The notes under the pieces were generated by a model. The model saw only the letters and a program-made list of their open reading frames with translations. It had not been told where the DNA came from and ran no database searches. The position numbers were made by a program, and so were the translations under genes. Positions 10,109 to 23,900 of a stretch of 64,000 nt of DNA are shown in pieces. The DNA is from Stratiolaelaps scimitus. Lineage: Eukaryota > Arthropoda > Arachnida > Mesostigmata > Laelapidae. Location: NCBI GenBank assembly GCA_019614645.1, contig JABWDB010000016.1, positions 1,860,001 to 1,924,000 of the forward strand, read 5' to 3'. Position 1 is the stretch's first letter; each line of letters begins with the position of its first letter.

Positions 10109-12011
10109 TATATATATATGTATATAAGTAAATTGGAGTTTAAGTATTCTCACAGGTCAACGAGGTCGTCTCCGATCGCTGCAGTTTGCGTGCTTAGCCG
10201 CATTCTAACGCAACTAAAAAAAGACGGTTCAATTCGAAGGAGATGATGAAGATAGTTTCGGTCGTGGTGCATAACAAACGGGTGACGCTACTGGTGTGGT
10301 AACCGGTCAGCACAGCAGCAGCAGGAGCAATGCTCGCGAATCACATTGCGGGTGCCAAGCTTCTGACCCGATTTAATAATATTTATGTGTGTGCATATAC
10401 ACATTCCAACAGGTAAAGATGATTAGCCGGTTCTCAACGCTCAGTCGAGTCGACGGCTCGAACAGAAATGTCCGATAGAAATGACACCACTACATTATTT
10501 ATTGTACATAACTGTAGAGAATCCGATTCATATATAGACTCGGGCATGCGTATATATGCATATATGATTTGAAGCAGCGTCCTTCAGCCGCGTTGTACAC
10601 GCATTATAATCGAGACCGGCCCATTCCATAAGTAACTAGAGACGTTTGCTGCCAAACACAGCTAGCTGCTAACCCCGATCATTACGGCCGACGTGTTAAG
10701 CCGCCATCGTCAATACACTCGAGTGATGCTAGCCGGCGCAAATCTGACCCCCCGTTCTCCTGCTGAGCTGCAGTCATCCAAGAACTCGGTGCCTAAAGGG
10801 TCTATCGTCGAGGAGCAGAATTCATCAGAATGACATGCTTCACAGATATCAGTGCATACAGCATACAGCTACACACACACACACACACACTAACATACAT
10901 ATACACACATATTCACTCAAGACGACGAAGAAAGTCAAAGCGGAACAAACGCCTCTGCTATCGTTGCGATTGTGACGCGCCGGAGTCCGCCGCGGCAAAG
11001 TCTCCAGAGAAATCAACGATTTGGCCTACGGGAAGCGACCCCTCCGGCCGAACGTGCCCGCCTCCGTATTTAAAATCGCGTGGCAGAATTTTACCTCGGC
11101 GTCGTTCTCTCGTGTTTCTTTTTATTTTTTCCTCATTGCACCACGATCGGTTCGAATGAACGGAGTGGGTCGTTTTTTTTTTTTTATATTCCTGCATGCG
11201 CATAGCATGACAGCGACCCCGATGCAGCGCCGTCGGGGTGCTGCTCAGATGGACACCGCGAACGTTGTCGGGTGTTCGGACTGACTGCTGTCGATTCGCC
11301 GCTGCTCGAATAGATGCGCTTGATGGTTTGTTTTGTTGATTTTATGCAACCTCGCATCTCAGCGTTGTGTGTTGGTGTACATTGAAAATGTGTGGTCTTC
11401 TATGAGGGATGTATGTGGTCAAACGAGTTTGCACTGGCGATAGCAACGACGCCTGGCGGCACTGGCGAACAGTCGCGGTGTATTCAAACGTTATTTTTCA
11501 TGTCTTGTACACACACACACACACATATATTTATCTCTCTATAGATATGCTCTTCTTACACGACGAGGTATGTCTGGGCGTCTCTGGTCATACCGACCCC
11601 AGCTTCAATGCAGCAGCAGCATCATTTGCTCGGTGCGTGTCAGTGCATTTGAGTTTGTGAATACTACAGGGAGAGATATCATCGTTGAATCCTTTCTTTT
11701 TGGTCGTGGCCCTGTTAAGCAGGCGAAGTGTCTGGTCCGCCTCCAGAGAGAAAACCCCAACATTAGAGATACACACACGTACATCAATCTAAGGATGAGT
11801 GTGTCAGACTTCACACAGGTTTGATTGATGCTGACAAGAGTAGGAGACTGCCATTAAGGACTGTGATAAGTTAGCTGTAAAGGAAACGAAAAATCGAACT
11901 CCGAACACCGCGAGGGATCAGACAATTCGACCCCTACATCGTCATGTATCGTCACCTGGACCAGGATCCCAATTTGATATCGGGATCATTCAATGTCCTT
12001 AGATATCAACA

Positions 12012-12118
12012 TCGGAGGAGACGGACGTAGGTGCACGGGTTCGATCCCCACCTTTGCACATTTTCATATTAACGGGGGCTGTGAGTCAGGCCCGAAAAAA
12101 TTCATAAGGTATCAATAC
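12012..12118 (+). mobile_element. tRNA-derived SINE, family 2, copy C (5' truncated)
   Basis: GGAGGAGACGGACGTAGG leads into a B box GGGTTCGATCCCC at 12037-12049, then CACCTTTGCACATTT and a tail GAGTCAGGCCCGAA. The same order appears in the complete copy at 54.7-54.9 kb. The A box is missing, so the 5' end is truncated. No target-site duplication was recognised for this copy. Confidence 0.6.
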
Positions 12119-15100
12119 CACGCAAATTGAATGTGTCTCATTTCTGAGCGTTACATTAAAGCATTGCAACATGACGTACAATACATTTGGAATCACAAGC
12201 TTGCAAAATGAAGCAAAGAAAGCCTTTATCTCAATGCGAATGCTTGCTTCGATAGATCACGAATAATTAATGAGTGTACATAATATCAAGAAGATGGTCT
12301 TGACTTTGTCAGTGAATCTGCCCTGTATCCGGATTTAAAGCAATCGTTTCTTCATTTCTATGTATTGTATTTTGCCGACGTTGTATGTCGCCTCAGCAAA
12401 TGATCGTAGCACCACAGCACCACAATGAGCACTCACCCCGGGAAACTGCTATTGCCGATCATGATGATAACATGGGTCCCAGCTCTCGTTGTTCATACGT
12501 GATGTGAATTATAGCAAGATCATATGGCTAGCCGGGCCAATCGAAATCTTCTATTATTGGTGGGAAATTTGGTATTATTATTGAATTATGCCGTAATCTT
12601 GGCAGCTGTACGTATGGCAGTTTCGTCGAAGTCAGTATCGGCGGTGCAGCTACAATTTAATCTTAAAGCAGCATCGCTGTACGCGTTTTGTCTTGCAACA
12701 CCCACCAGTAATCGTGTTGCATGTCCAAGCTTATTAAATATTTGCTAATATCATTTTCCAATCGTCAGATGATCCATAACAACTCCAGCAGCACGAAGCA
12801 AAGCTGATTATTTATGAGATGAAGAAGAGAATGAAGATCCGGTCGAACGAGGACTTTCGCTCTTTGACGACGAAATCGAAAATGACTTTGTCGTTTTTTT
12901 TTTTGCCCACTCTGCGTGCACTGATCGAACAAATACTACGCTGGCTACAGTAGTTGATTACGGATTAACCGTCGATATCTAGAGCCTATAAACATACACG
13001 ATACACACAAACAAGAGGCACATAGACAGCCATACAGGATGACGAGACAAGCTAATCGATCTGACACGACCACCGTCACAGCGGACGTGCTTTCATTATC
13101 CTAAAAATTGCATAATAATAATAATAAAACCACCACCGCCACCAATAACAACAACAGTAGTAGTGTCATAACGAGACGAGGCGAGTATTACAATTCTGAG
13201 CCTCTTCTAATTGGACGGTATCGTCGGTAAAAGATATGTTGCAACCATTCGAGAAGAATACTAGTCATCTTGCTTTGATTTCACACACTTTCTCTAGCCT
13301 AAACGGAATCTCGTCATCGCAGGCCCAGTGAGAACCCGCCGCGTCCCCGCTATCTGGTCACTTCAATGGTCGTTTACTTCATTTCAAATGAAACAGCACC
13401 TGATCCTAGTCGCTTTCCACTTCCATATCATGGCACGAAAATCTGAAACTGCATTTGGCGAGCTAACACCACGAAGGGAAACATAACAACTTCCCCTGAG
13501 ATGTATGATTTATTATATGTGGGGGGGAATTTCGGTGAGTGATATGGGAAATGTGTTATGTAATCCCTGAGTTGCCCCTCAATGTCGTTGAACGACCAGA
13601 AGCGTTCTGATACAAGTTTCACTTGGAAAATATCTGTCCGTGTCGTTCTGTGCAGTCAATGCAATGAAATTGAAGGAAATATCAGATCAGGAGGAGAAAA
13701 GTAGCCGTCAACAGATGAGATGGTATTAGATCTTGCTGCAGAGGAGTGCCTTGTTAATCTAACGAGAGCATACCAATCTGCCGAGCCAGAAAACATGCTA
13801 ACATGATCGTTGTAACATCGTTTGGTCACCACCATCAGCAGGTGATTTTCATAGGCATGCAACTAAGTGAGATTGAATCTTGAGATAGTTATGTAGATGC
13901 TATATATTTATATATATAAAATATATGTTTTCGTTTTTTGTGTGTGTGTGAAATTGTCGAGCATGAATTGTGTGAAGGCTATTCAAAAGTATTCAGCGAT
14001 ATGTATCTTTCGCGCAACCAGTGAAAAGTACCATAGAAGGCAAATGCTGGCATCATGTCAAGGGTGCGTAGCTTCTTAGTCCAAGCGTATTGGAAAGTGT
14101 AACACACTGTCTTTATGCAAATGCACTATCCAGACTGACGAGTGGCGGCGTTGCAAATAATGGCAATGTCATAATTGCAATAGAATAAATAACATTTTTC
14201 TTAATAACAGAGTGAAAATCACTTGATAGACTTCGGCGACGATAGCCGTATAGAAATTCATTGAGCTAATGAGCGAAATGTTGACTTCGGATACACGCTG
14301 GGGTGTTGAAAGCAGTATCTATGAATGTACAACTGGTATTTATGACATGATGCAAGGATTCCTTTTCTCGTTTATTGTTAACCCCATCCGTGTCCAGGGG
14401 TCGACGTTCATTATTGTCTATAGCGTCGACGATAATGCTCATTAACATACATCCATAGTTTATTGAAACAGCGTCCACATCTGAATTTAATAAACAGCGA
14501 AATATTATAATAATAATAATAATACTATGATACGAAAGAAAAGCTTGCCCCCCCCCCCCTCCAACACAAATACGCCAGGTAAAAGCATCACAACACTCCA
14601 TAGACGGCGTCGATAGGCAAATTTGAAATTGTTATTGTACAATAGAGACTCGAAGATGAACTTAGCCGAAAGAGGTTGTTTCAGTATAAACATTTTCTCG
14701 ACCAATTCGACCCGTTCCGCTCTCGCACGTAAGACGTATTTCGCCATTCGGCTGATAAAATCGTTCGTTGACTAACAGGGTCAACGAGCGATACGAGAAA
14801 GCAGTCAAACTACTTTCGTATAAAAGCACGTTTTCAGATTAAGGACGAGATCGTTTCGACGCTTTGAAATATTTGAGCACGAGATGGGAATATGTGAGCT
14901 GCACTAAAAGACAACCAAGGTCTGACATATGTGTTGCCCGTCCGATCGTGGCTGTCCGAGATTACAGATTATGAATAGGTACGCGCAAGTTGAGTTTAGT
15001 GAGCATCACGTGAATCTCGCCTCCCGTGCACGTTTAGGATTCTATTGATTCGTAGAAATGAGTGAAATAATGCTTTGACGTTGATCCGGCAGGGTCAGAG

Positions 15101-16234
15101 CATAAATAGAACGGCCGAAGGATATCTTGTGTTAATTATGTAATAGCAGTATATATATATATATATACGGATACTCGTATATTTATAATGCTTCACAATT
15201 AGGTCTTCAGCTTTATTCTAAAGCAGAGCTTTAAAATTGGTTCTCCTCTTCCTTACTAACAAACAAAATTATCATTATATAATAGGAATCGATTGTAATA
15301 CGGTTGACAAAAATGATTTTTGCTGCACATCGAATCGACTCCTTCTTACGGACATGACCAAGCAACGATTTATCCATATTATAAATAACCGTTCGTTTAT
15401 TGTCTATACAAAGACCGGGAGACATATTTATGTGGATAATCGACGTTTTTTCTATTGTACACACGACGTATTGTACAAATCGCTAAATAAATAAATAAAC
15501 GTCATTTTCAAGTGAAGATTGCCATTTGAGCTGTTCCTCCAGGCGACTGCGAACGATCCCGAGTACTGGTCTATAGGAATTTTGGTTTCAATTCCGGTAG
15601 CGCCACTTCTGCCGACTCACCACTTACTCCGCTTGATGTCTGTCCTATTTAAGAGTTCGCACATTTATTTACTCAATAAACACAAGTGTATTTGAACGGG
15701 AGGAAGAGACGAAGGCGGCGACCCGGGCAATGCTTCTGTGTATGCATACATATCTCCGAAATGACTGGATACATATATATGTATATACATAGATAGACAC
15801 ATATACACTGTTGTCCTTCGCTAAAAGCATTCCTATTTATTATCATACAACAGGCAATAGCGTATAGTCATTAAAAATCTTATTCTCTTATTACTTACAA
15901 AGCCGTGTGTAGGTCGAAGAGGGATTAGGCAATTTGATACTATCGAGTATCATTGATACATATCTATCTTTTCGTTTTGGATAGCTCTCTTCTCGGAGGG
16001 TCATATCGCGCGATTACCTCAAGTGTCGGACTCGTGTTATATACAGTGGTCTATGTTTGTTAATCGTATCTGCTTAAGCCCAGCGTATACCGGTAAACAT
16101 CATCGATTCATATACACGTGTAGGCTAGGCGTCGCGGGAAGCTATCGAACTTCAACGGTTTGACCAATTCAATTTACCTAGAGTTCGTCGGCAGGCTCCG
16201 TCACAACAAGAAGATTCATTACAACTAAACTTAC

Positions 16235-16435
16235 ATCGTACACGTTGAATTCGTAAACAAAATCATAGTCGTCAATGAAGTCTCGATGCTCACGCACCAT
16301 CGAGCTGATCGACTTCCGCCGTCGCGCTTGTTGCGTCTTGGGCTCCTCGATGAGGGCACCAATGTGCATATAATCGAACAGGAGCGACTTCGAGCGTCGC
16401 ATCGTCGTTTGCGACCTCGCGTGTCTTCGTTCCAT
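16235..16435 (-). CDS. smash: LMO7/Smash-like gene, alternative first coding exon (short isoform)
   Basis: The frame starts MERRHARSQTTMRRSKSLLF at an ATG in good context (CGAGATGG, 16435-16433). It runs 67 codons to a strong donor TACGAT/GTAAGT at 16235, phase 0. Exon 4 is the next minus-strand exon that accepts phase 0, giving YEFNVYD joined to NLDKWKSARR. The peptide has two RRxS clusters (MRRSKS and ARRRKS, basophilic kinase-type sites) and an acidic-aromatic end, DDYDFVYEF. An acceptor CTTCCCTCAG at 16474 would let it be an internal exon starting in phase 1, with the hydrophobic VVVVIFLYP added. Because its phases (1 in, 0 out) equal those of the 31.3 kb exon, the two cannot be consecutive. 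An alternative promoter or mutually exclusive use is implied. I recognise no domain in it. Confidence 0.6.
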
Positions 16436-16899
16436 CTCGTCGAAAGGATACAGGAATATCACTACCACAACCACTGAGGGAAGAACTTCGGTATATCCAA
16501 CACTATGAGGCACTATAGTATCTATGCGACGACTGTTTACGAGGGTAGACCTCTTCAGCTGTCCGACTAAGTGGCATATCCGGTTGACGGTTTAGAGATC
16601 GTGGTTCGTTGCAAACGCTCTGGGGTCATGTGCTATCGAATCGGTCGGCTTTGTAGTCGTACAATATATCCTAAATGTGAGAAACGATTTTTCTAGCTTC
16701 ACTAACACTTCCAGTAGTTTCCACTTGTGATATCCGGGCGAGGATCCATCATCTGCAATAATCCGTCACAGCCAACCCCCTATCGACTAACAATTAGCAC
16801 AGTACATAGTCCCAACCTAAAAGCACAGTTCTTGAGTAGAATGTCAAACCACAAACAGCTCTATCTAGCTATTGATGTATGTATCGATCGGCAGTGAGT

Positions 16900-19210
16900 G
16901 TTGTTGGCGCCGCCGCTCTCATATGCCGCTGCGGAACACAGCACGACCATATCAGCCAAGCATAAGCCATTCTATGGCAACGATGGCAGGTTCTTCCATC
17001 GCACGATGTATCACCGCGCCGTATGCACGGACACCGCAACGGGTTTTGTTCTTTTCTTGCATTCGTCGACGGCCGTTTCACTGATCGTCTCGTCGATAGC
17101 TGTATGAACGTCTGCGGTTGTGCTGCGTGTGATGAGGTACATGAACCTGGTGGTGGTGGTGGCGGCGGCAACAGGAGCGACCACAGCAGCACCAGTGGTA
17201 CTGGCCAATACTGTCGGTACCGTAGTACTATCGTACTGTATACGAGAGCCGGCTAGGCGAAGGCACAGTTAACAGCGCGCGGCGCGGCTCTGTAGTGGCG
17301 ATGTTGAAGAAGTCAGAGTGAGCGCCGCGAGCGGCGGCAGTGGCGGCTACAAGAGCACCGTTACTTTACAACATCGAGAGGAGTCAGTTGCTGCTGCTGC
17401 TGCTGCCGTTGGATGGTGATGCTGAGCCCATCGCCTGTTCATCTATCCGACAACAACCGACTGTAGCCGCTGCTGACTCCGGAGTCGTTAGCGCTCTCCA
17501 CTCGCTGAAGCAACTGCTGCAGCAGCAGCAGCAGCAGCAGAAGCCGCGGCGTCACCAACAGCAGCAGCAATGGCGCGGAGCGCTACTTGCAGCCCTCTCT
17601 TATATTCTATCGCCGTTGTCAGGCAACAGCCGATGCATGGTGTACAGTTGAGCTGCAGGAGAACAGCACAATGACATGTACGTTGACGTAGACAGCGACA
17701 TCATGCTCGTGTGCTGTGATCATGATGGTATCAGTAGTTGTATTAATATTAGTAGTAGGTAGCTGGGGATTGGGCCTGGCGATGGCCGACTGAATCGAGG
17801 GACGCGCTGCACTCAGGCGCAGCAAGATTGGTCTGTGTCCATAAACGTAAACGAGAAGATGGAGACAAAGGATGGAAAATAAACGAAAAAGTTAAAAGTT
17901 TCCATGAGTGCCTGCTGGCCAGCCACGCATTAACGGATGGTCCGACCATATAATTGCAGAGAGGTCGAATTCGAGCTTCACGACCAGTTGAACCCAGAGC
18001 AGTGGAAGTCAGTTGATCGGGGCCGGCAGCTGTCGATGCCAGTGGCCGGTTAGCGCAGAGGCAACAGGAGCGCTATTAAGAGACGTCAGCTGGACAGTTC
18101 GTCACCCACATAGTCCGACATTGTAGCTTGTAAATGTCACCCTTCGGTGTGTGCCGAATTTCAGCACCACTCATCAGCCGACTCTCTTTTCATCTGACAT
18201 CTCTAACCCGACCGTCAGCAATATAGTACACCTGATCTAGTCTAGCAAATCTGATCTGGTAAAGCCCACAATAGCGAAAACAAAACGCGTCGGTAAAATT
18301 AACACGAAGCCGCCGGCCAGCAACTATGGCACCAATCGACAGCAATAGGCGCCGCAGAGCCACCACAACATAGCACCATCACCACTGAGTGACCATAGAC
18401 TTGGCTATTTGACGTGCGCTGGGTCACCGGACGCAACCGCGCATTAACCGCAACAATACACATACGTGGATGGGTGGCTAGCTGGCTGGCTGCCTAAGTG
18501 CATAGGTAAACATATAGCTAGATCGGTAGTTGATTGTTTTGGTGACTGGACAGCTGGGGACCGTACGGGACAAGGCGGGTGGTGTTCATGTGGGATTAAA
18601 TAGGACGACACACCCTGGTGGCCCCTCACGCTGATAGTATACCTCGAGAGAGGGAATGTTAACTCGGCACCACTTGTTGAATGGACTGCCGATGGAACAC
18701 ACATAATACAGACACAGAGATACACACACACGTAAACAGTCGACGTTCATGACGACTTGTCCCGTCACTATCACTGCACTGGAGGGGGCTTTTGCACTGC
18801 CATTCTCAGAATCAGATAATAACAAAAGAATATAAACCGGCTGCATGAGCTACATATTCTCACTCTTTCAATAGAGAACAGCAATAATCGGAAACACCGG
18901 AAGCTCGTCTATACCAGAAACGCGCGCTGTTGTGCGCTGAACTTCCTTCGAGCGGCAGTTCCTCCACAGGAGCAACTTCCGACGTAGCAGAGTTTCGACA
19001 ATACGACAATAACAACAACAGGAGCAGCAGGAGCAGCAGAATACGCTCGAAATTAGCGGCGGGCACAGACAGACAGTCAGTTAGATATCTGTGCTATCCG
19101 TTTCCCAGAGGTCTCCCTCCGTCCGTACCCCATCAGTGCGTTTCTATTCTGTTGTTGCTGATCACTTTTACGGTTGATGTTGCTCGGGCTCGTTTGCTCG
19201 TCCGTTGACT
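16900..19210. promoter_or_regulatory. GC-rich block upstream of the alternative first exon (possible promoter region)
   Basis: Compared with its flanks this 2.3 kb is GC-rich, CpG-containing and full of GGT/GGC (17146-17170), CTG (17391-17407) and CAG (17518-17540) runs. It sits directly upstream, on the minus strand, of the alternative first exon at 16.4 kb, where a promoter would be expected. No TATA box or defined start was identified. The open frames here (for example 17340-17651 and 18930-19208) are triplet-repeat artefacts. Confidence 0.3.
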
Positions 19211-19333
19211 CTCGTCGTCGCTAACATGGCTGAGTAGTAATAGTGGGTGGGTCGTGGAGTAGGCACCCAGCTGAATCTATCTGGCTGCTAACTCAACAAA
19301 AGAGTCGCATGGGAATCTACCTTAACCTAGCTA

Positions 19334-19354
19334 CCACCAGGTGGCGTGACGTCA
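19334..19354. promoter_or_regulatory. CTCF-like site overlapping a perfect CRE palindrome
   Basis: CCACCAGGTGGCGT (19334-19347) matches the CTCF consensus CCASYAGRKGGCRS at all but its last base. It runs directly into TGACGTCA (19347-19354), the full CREB/ATF palindrome. Both matches are by eye; binding is inferred. Confidence 0.35.
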
Positions 19355-20074
19355 TGCTTATGGTGGCAATAGGGTGAACGGGTATAGAATAATAATAATA
19401 TCTGGGTTAAGAGAGTATAGGAAGGTTAAGTGAAAGGGAGGCTGACTCCTCGCTCAAGGGGATATAACGCAACTTCGCCCTCAAGGTGGTCAATAGTAGA
19501 CATTGGAGCAGAAAACATCTTGTCGAGGTTGGCAGGTATACCAGTATAACTATGCTCATGTGAGATCGTCATAACAGTCTGTAAACCGTCCAATTTCATC
19601 GATTACCAGAGTCACAAGCTATATATAGTGGCTCATAGGCACAGCCTAGGCCGACCAGTCACGTACCATCCGGTAGGTTACTCAGGTAGTCGTTACTAGT
19701 GGCAAATTCTACGAGCATAACTGGACTACCCATAGAGGTCCATTCGAAACAGGAACAAAGGAAGGACAACTTATGAATCGTAGAAAAATTCTCCCCTGGC
19801 GAGGTTTATCATCTGCCTATCGTAGTATGCGCTGTGCGTCTGAGAGGCGCTCGAGTTCAACGGTTGAGCGGCTCCAACGGAACTCCAACGGAACACGAAA
19901 AGCAAATTTAAACAAGTGAACCCACACGTTGGGAGGAAGCGAATGAGCCACAACTTTATATCGGGCTCGAATCATTCTATTGCTAAAAATATATCTGTGT
20001 GTGCGTGTGCGATGTCTCATAGCGAACAATGGTAAAACCAGAAGAGCGCCCGTTTGGCTGATATTCAAGAACGC

Positions 20075-20122
20075 TATATATATGTATATATATATATATA
20101 TATATGGAGAGAGAGAGAGAGA
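20075..20122. repeat. Compound TA/GA microsatellite
   Basis: About 15 TA units with one G interruption are followed directly by about eight GA units. Confidence 0.9.
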
Positions 20123-20473
20123 ATATTTATATTTAACACCTAGGATTGTAGCATCCTCTTTCTCTTTCAGCAGCTCTCACGGTTCTATACTGAGATAGCT
20201 GGACAACTGAAAAGTGTTAGTTGATTCTGCGAGCAGTTGCTGTAACTGTGATCGATTATAATAGCTCACAGCGAGATCAAAACAAGTCATAAATAACTAC
20301 TACTAGGGACAGCAATTTCCCGTGAAGACGATAGCTTTGTAGTAAGCCATTGCTAGAAACACTCACTACAGCTCTATTATGCCGTTGCTCCCTCAGCTGA
20401 TACCATAAAGATGGAAGCAAATTGTCTCTATGCCTTTTTGCCTGCAAACTTACGTACCGGCCTTTACCATGCA

Positions 20474-20500
20474 TAACAGTCTCATGGCATGAGACTGTTA
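20474..20500. repeat. Perfect inverted repeat, 13 bp arms, 1 nt loop
   Basis: TAACAGTCTCATG (20474-20486), then G, then CATGAGACTGTTA (20488-20500). On the minus strand it is followed within about 20 bases by a near-consensus donor, GGTAC/GTAAGT (20454/20453). It might therefore lie in an unrecognised transcribed exon. Confidence 0.8.
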
Positions 20501-20905
20501 ATTTACTAGACACCAGCAATCACCGAATATAGACGGTAATATTATCGCTCGGCTGTTGTCTAGAGCACGCCCCTCTTTGTCTATCCATCCGTTTGTCCAT
20601 AGCAGAAGTCAATTAACCGAAATAACTCTGCAATCACAGTTACAATTTCAGGTTAATAACAACAGTTCGCTATTCCTCGATTCCTCACTCGTTGTTCTCC
20701 CGTACATACGGTCGCATTATATATATATATATATGAAACACGCAGAACTATCGTGAGGCAGCGCGATTCACAGCGATTGCTGATGGTTGTGCTGTGGTCC
20801 TGCTCCTGCCGACGGGACAGGGAGCGGTTGGCGATGTTACTGCTGTTACGCTCATTTTCTGACAGCACAACCCGTGATTGTATCAGCGAGCTAATATCGC
20901 GCTGG

Positions 20906-20942
<37 letters not shown>

Positions 20943-23900
20943 TAACACATTATCGCCACTGACCTGCTGCAGCTGGGCTAACCAGAAAACAGACAGACAA
21001 GCAGGCAGGCACACAGACAGACAGGCTACCTGGTGCAAACGAGCCAAGCCAATGAATCCAACCAAAGATCGGAGTCGAGCCCGATTTGCTTTTACCAAGA
21101 GCCAGAGGTCGGTCAGCAAGGAAACCCTTCAACATGATCTCTCCTCTTGTCGGCTGCGATAGATGTTCCATTTCTCGATGTTCCAGCGGCGGTGGCGGCG
21201 GCGGCGGCGGCAGCAGCTTCAACCGAGCAACAACTTGTATCATCCAAAGATGTTCACGTGTTTATGGCCATCGGGTCTGCGGGGCGTCGACAACAGAGGC
21301 AGAAAAGCAATAGACAGAACGAAGTTCAAGACACAGGAGAGCTCCATTATGAGCTGCTAATCGGCTGGAAAGAAAGCGAGGCCGTCCGTCGTATAGACCC
21401 TGTATAGAAAGGCGACATGCGCCGGCAACGATTAGGGTATAATCGCGTTTTTTATTCTCATCTTACCATTAGGGGATCACAGTAGCGGCCGTTCGATGCA
21501 GACACGAATTCGTACGTGCTATGCACGCCTTGCAGGAATGGATTGGAATTTTCGACAGAATCGAATGCGAAGCAGAACATGAAAAATGGTACAATATGTA
21601 ACATGGACACAATTGTACGGTTCCTGTATGCAGCCAGCTACGACTCACGGAACTACGGCAAGTCGTTTTTCAACTACCACTACTACTCTAACAACAACTG
21701 GGACTACAAAATCGACCACTATCGTTAGTGGAATAGGCTTGTATGCCAACAACGAGCTACCGTCGCAGCTGTTATTACAAAGCAATGACAATTATTTTGT
21801 CATTAAATCATTGTCAATAGCGTCATAATCATCGACAACTCCGCCAGCACTGCCATAATGAAATAACAATTATTGCCAGTTAATAATAAATATTTCACGG
21901 TTCATGCAGAGTGCTTGGCGTGGGACCGTTTTCGAGGGAAATGATACTTTCAACGACGACAACAACAACAGCATCAACATTGAGCCCTTTTGCGGAGCAC
22001 CCACCGGGAAAACAGAACCGTAAATAGTAGTTAACTCAGCAGCTTCATATTGGCACCTCGTTAGATAACGCGATAATATCATAATGACTCAAAGTCCTAC
22101 GGCAGCAGCAGCAGCAAGAGCCGTAGCCACCACCGTTGTTTATAGCCTGAGCACGCACACAAAGTGCTAAGATAGTGACAAATTCGAGGCAGTTCGAATG
22201 GCCTGGTGTACGTGGCCAAGGAAAAGCACCGCCCCGCCCGAAGATCATTACATAGGAGCGGAGTGCTGCTCACGGTAGTGAGCACTGTGTGGAACAGCAA
22301 AATTTGCATCTTGAGGTATTCTCGGGTCCGTTGTCCGAATCAATACACGACGTGCACAGAGAGAGAAAGAGAGAGAGGGTGAGAGAATTTAATACGCACT
22401 TTACGTGTTCTGTTGGTTGACCGAATTACTGGCTGGACGCCAGCTGCCGGCAGAAAATAACATTCGATCAATCTTTTTCGTTGGTTTTAATGTCCATTTA
22501 GTAGTAGTAGTAGTAGTTGGAGGCATATAAGTATTGTGAAAATTGGATTGCATTGTTGTTTTGACCGTTATGATGCTGCCAGAGCACGAATTAGGTACAA
22601 CAAGGGATGGTTGATCGATGCAGAAAGAAACGTTACAGCAATTCGTCAGAGCATACCAGTGCGTCCCGTGTTTACTCTGATCGATCGACGGAGCGGCAGC
22701 CACATATCTCATTCCAGCCGCCAAGTACCGGCCAGAATAGATGAAGGTGGTGAACAACACAGTGATTGCTTGAAATGACAGAGACAGTTACTTGGATCCT
22801 GAACAGAGGGAGAGAGAGAGAGAGATAGCAGGTAGACCAATCGGCCAATGAGATCGGATCGTTATCAATAAATAAATGCAACAGTAGCAGCAGCAGCAGC
22901 GATAATAACAACGTTATACGGCCGGGGACCGCGTGTGCGTTCTGACGCATCTGAGGAGTATCATATATATTCGCTAGACGTCATAAAATTCATGTGGGTA
23001 TGTTTGCAGATAATCTCGTCAAATGAATGGTGATAAGTCGAAGGGACGAGTAGTATTATTATTATTATCAGCACATGCTATTCATGTGTTTAACGTTAAC
23101 AGTGGATCGATAACATTACAGACTATGGTCGAATTACGATTTTGGGCTATCAGTTCCCAACGACATCGGCACACACAGATACGACTAGACACATAGATCG
23201 TCATAGAACGACATTGCTGTGAAGCTTTGTTTTCCCTAGCGAATCGACAAGACGCCTACGAGGGCGGCGCGATTTCAGGCCGGCTGGAAGCATCCGGGTG
23301 CCAACAATAAAGTTCGCTTATGTCCGATGAACAGCTCGACAACAGTCGACTAACGATTCGATTTTCGCCCACCTCTCACGATTTAGACAAAGCATCACAT
23401 TTGATTATTGACTTCGCTGTATTGGCGGCACGACTTTGTCCACTCGAGAAAATTGTTCGTATTTTCGCTCTCTCGCTGTTTCCTCTACTTCTGATGATGC
23501 TGCTGCTGCTGGTAATGGCTGTCGTATCGTGCTGATGGCGGTGGTGACCATCAACCAGCAAAACAAGGAGGGTTCGTAGGCTGCACACATTTCCAATTGC
23601 TTTCTTCACTGTGGCAATCTATTACAGTTCTGTTCTAATACAAGCCGGAGTTGTTCACGGAAAAAGACCATAGATCGATGATACGGGTCAATGTGGTACA
23701 ATGGGTAGCAAACGGCTTGCGGTCACTATCGATACAGACGTGGTCGCATTGAGGGCAGGCTACGATAAAACACACGCCCGGACGCATGTCCTTCAATGAA
23801 AACAAAAACGTGAAATCACGCGCGCACGCGCATTCTGTCCGCCTCCGGTAGTTAAACATCTTCCACATGTCAATCAGCCAATATGTTGGACAATGACAAA

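Larger units (their letters stand above)
5529..16234 (-). other. Intronic region between exon 4 and the alternative first exon
   Basis: No convincing coding exon was seen in these 10.7 kb on either strand. The sequence is AT-rich with short microsatellites: AAT near 7018-7043, GGC at 7581-7602, AC at 10870-10890, TA at 15150-15168. A GC-richer CAG/ACC low-complexity block at 8.3-9.5 kb and two tRNA-derived SINE fragments are listed separately. The remaining long open frames here (for example 7479-7820) are compositional accidents. Confidence 0.6.
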
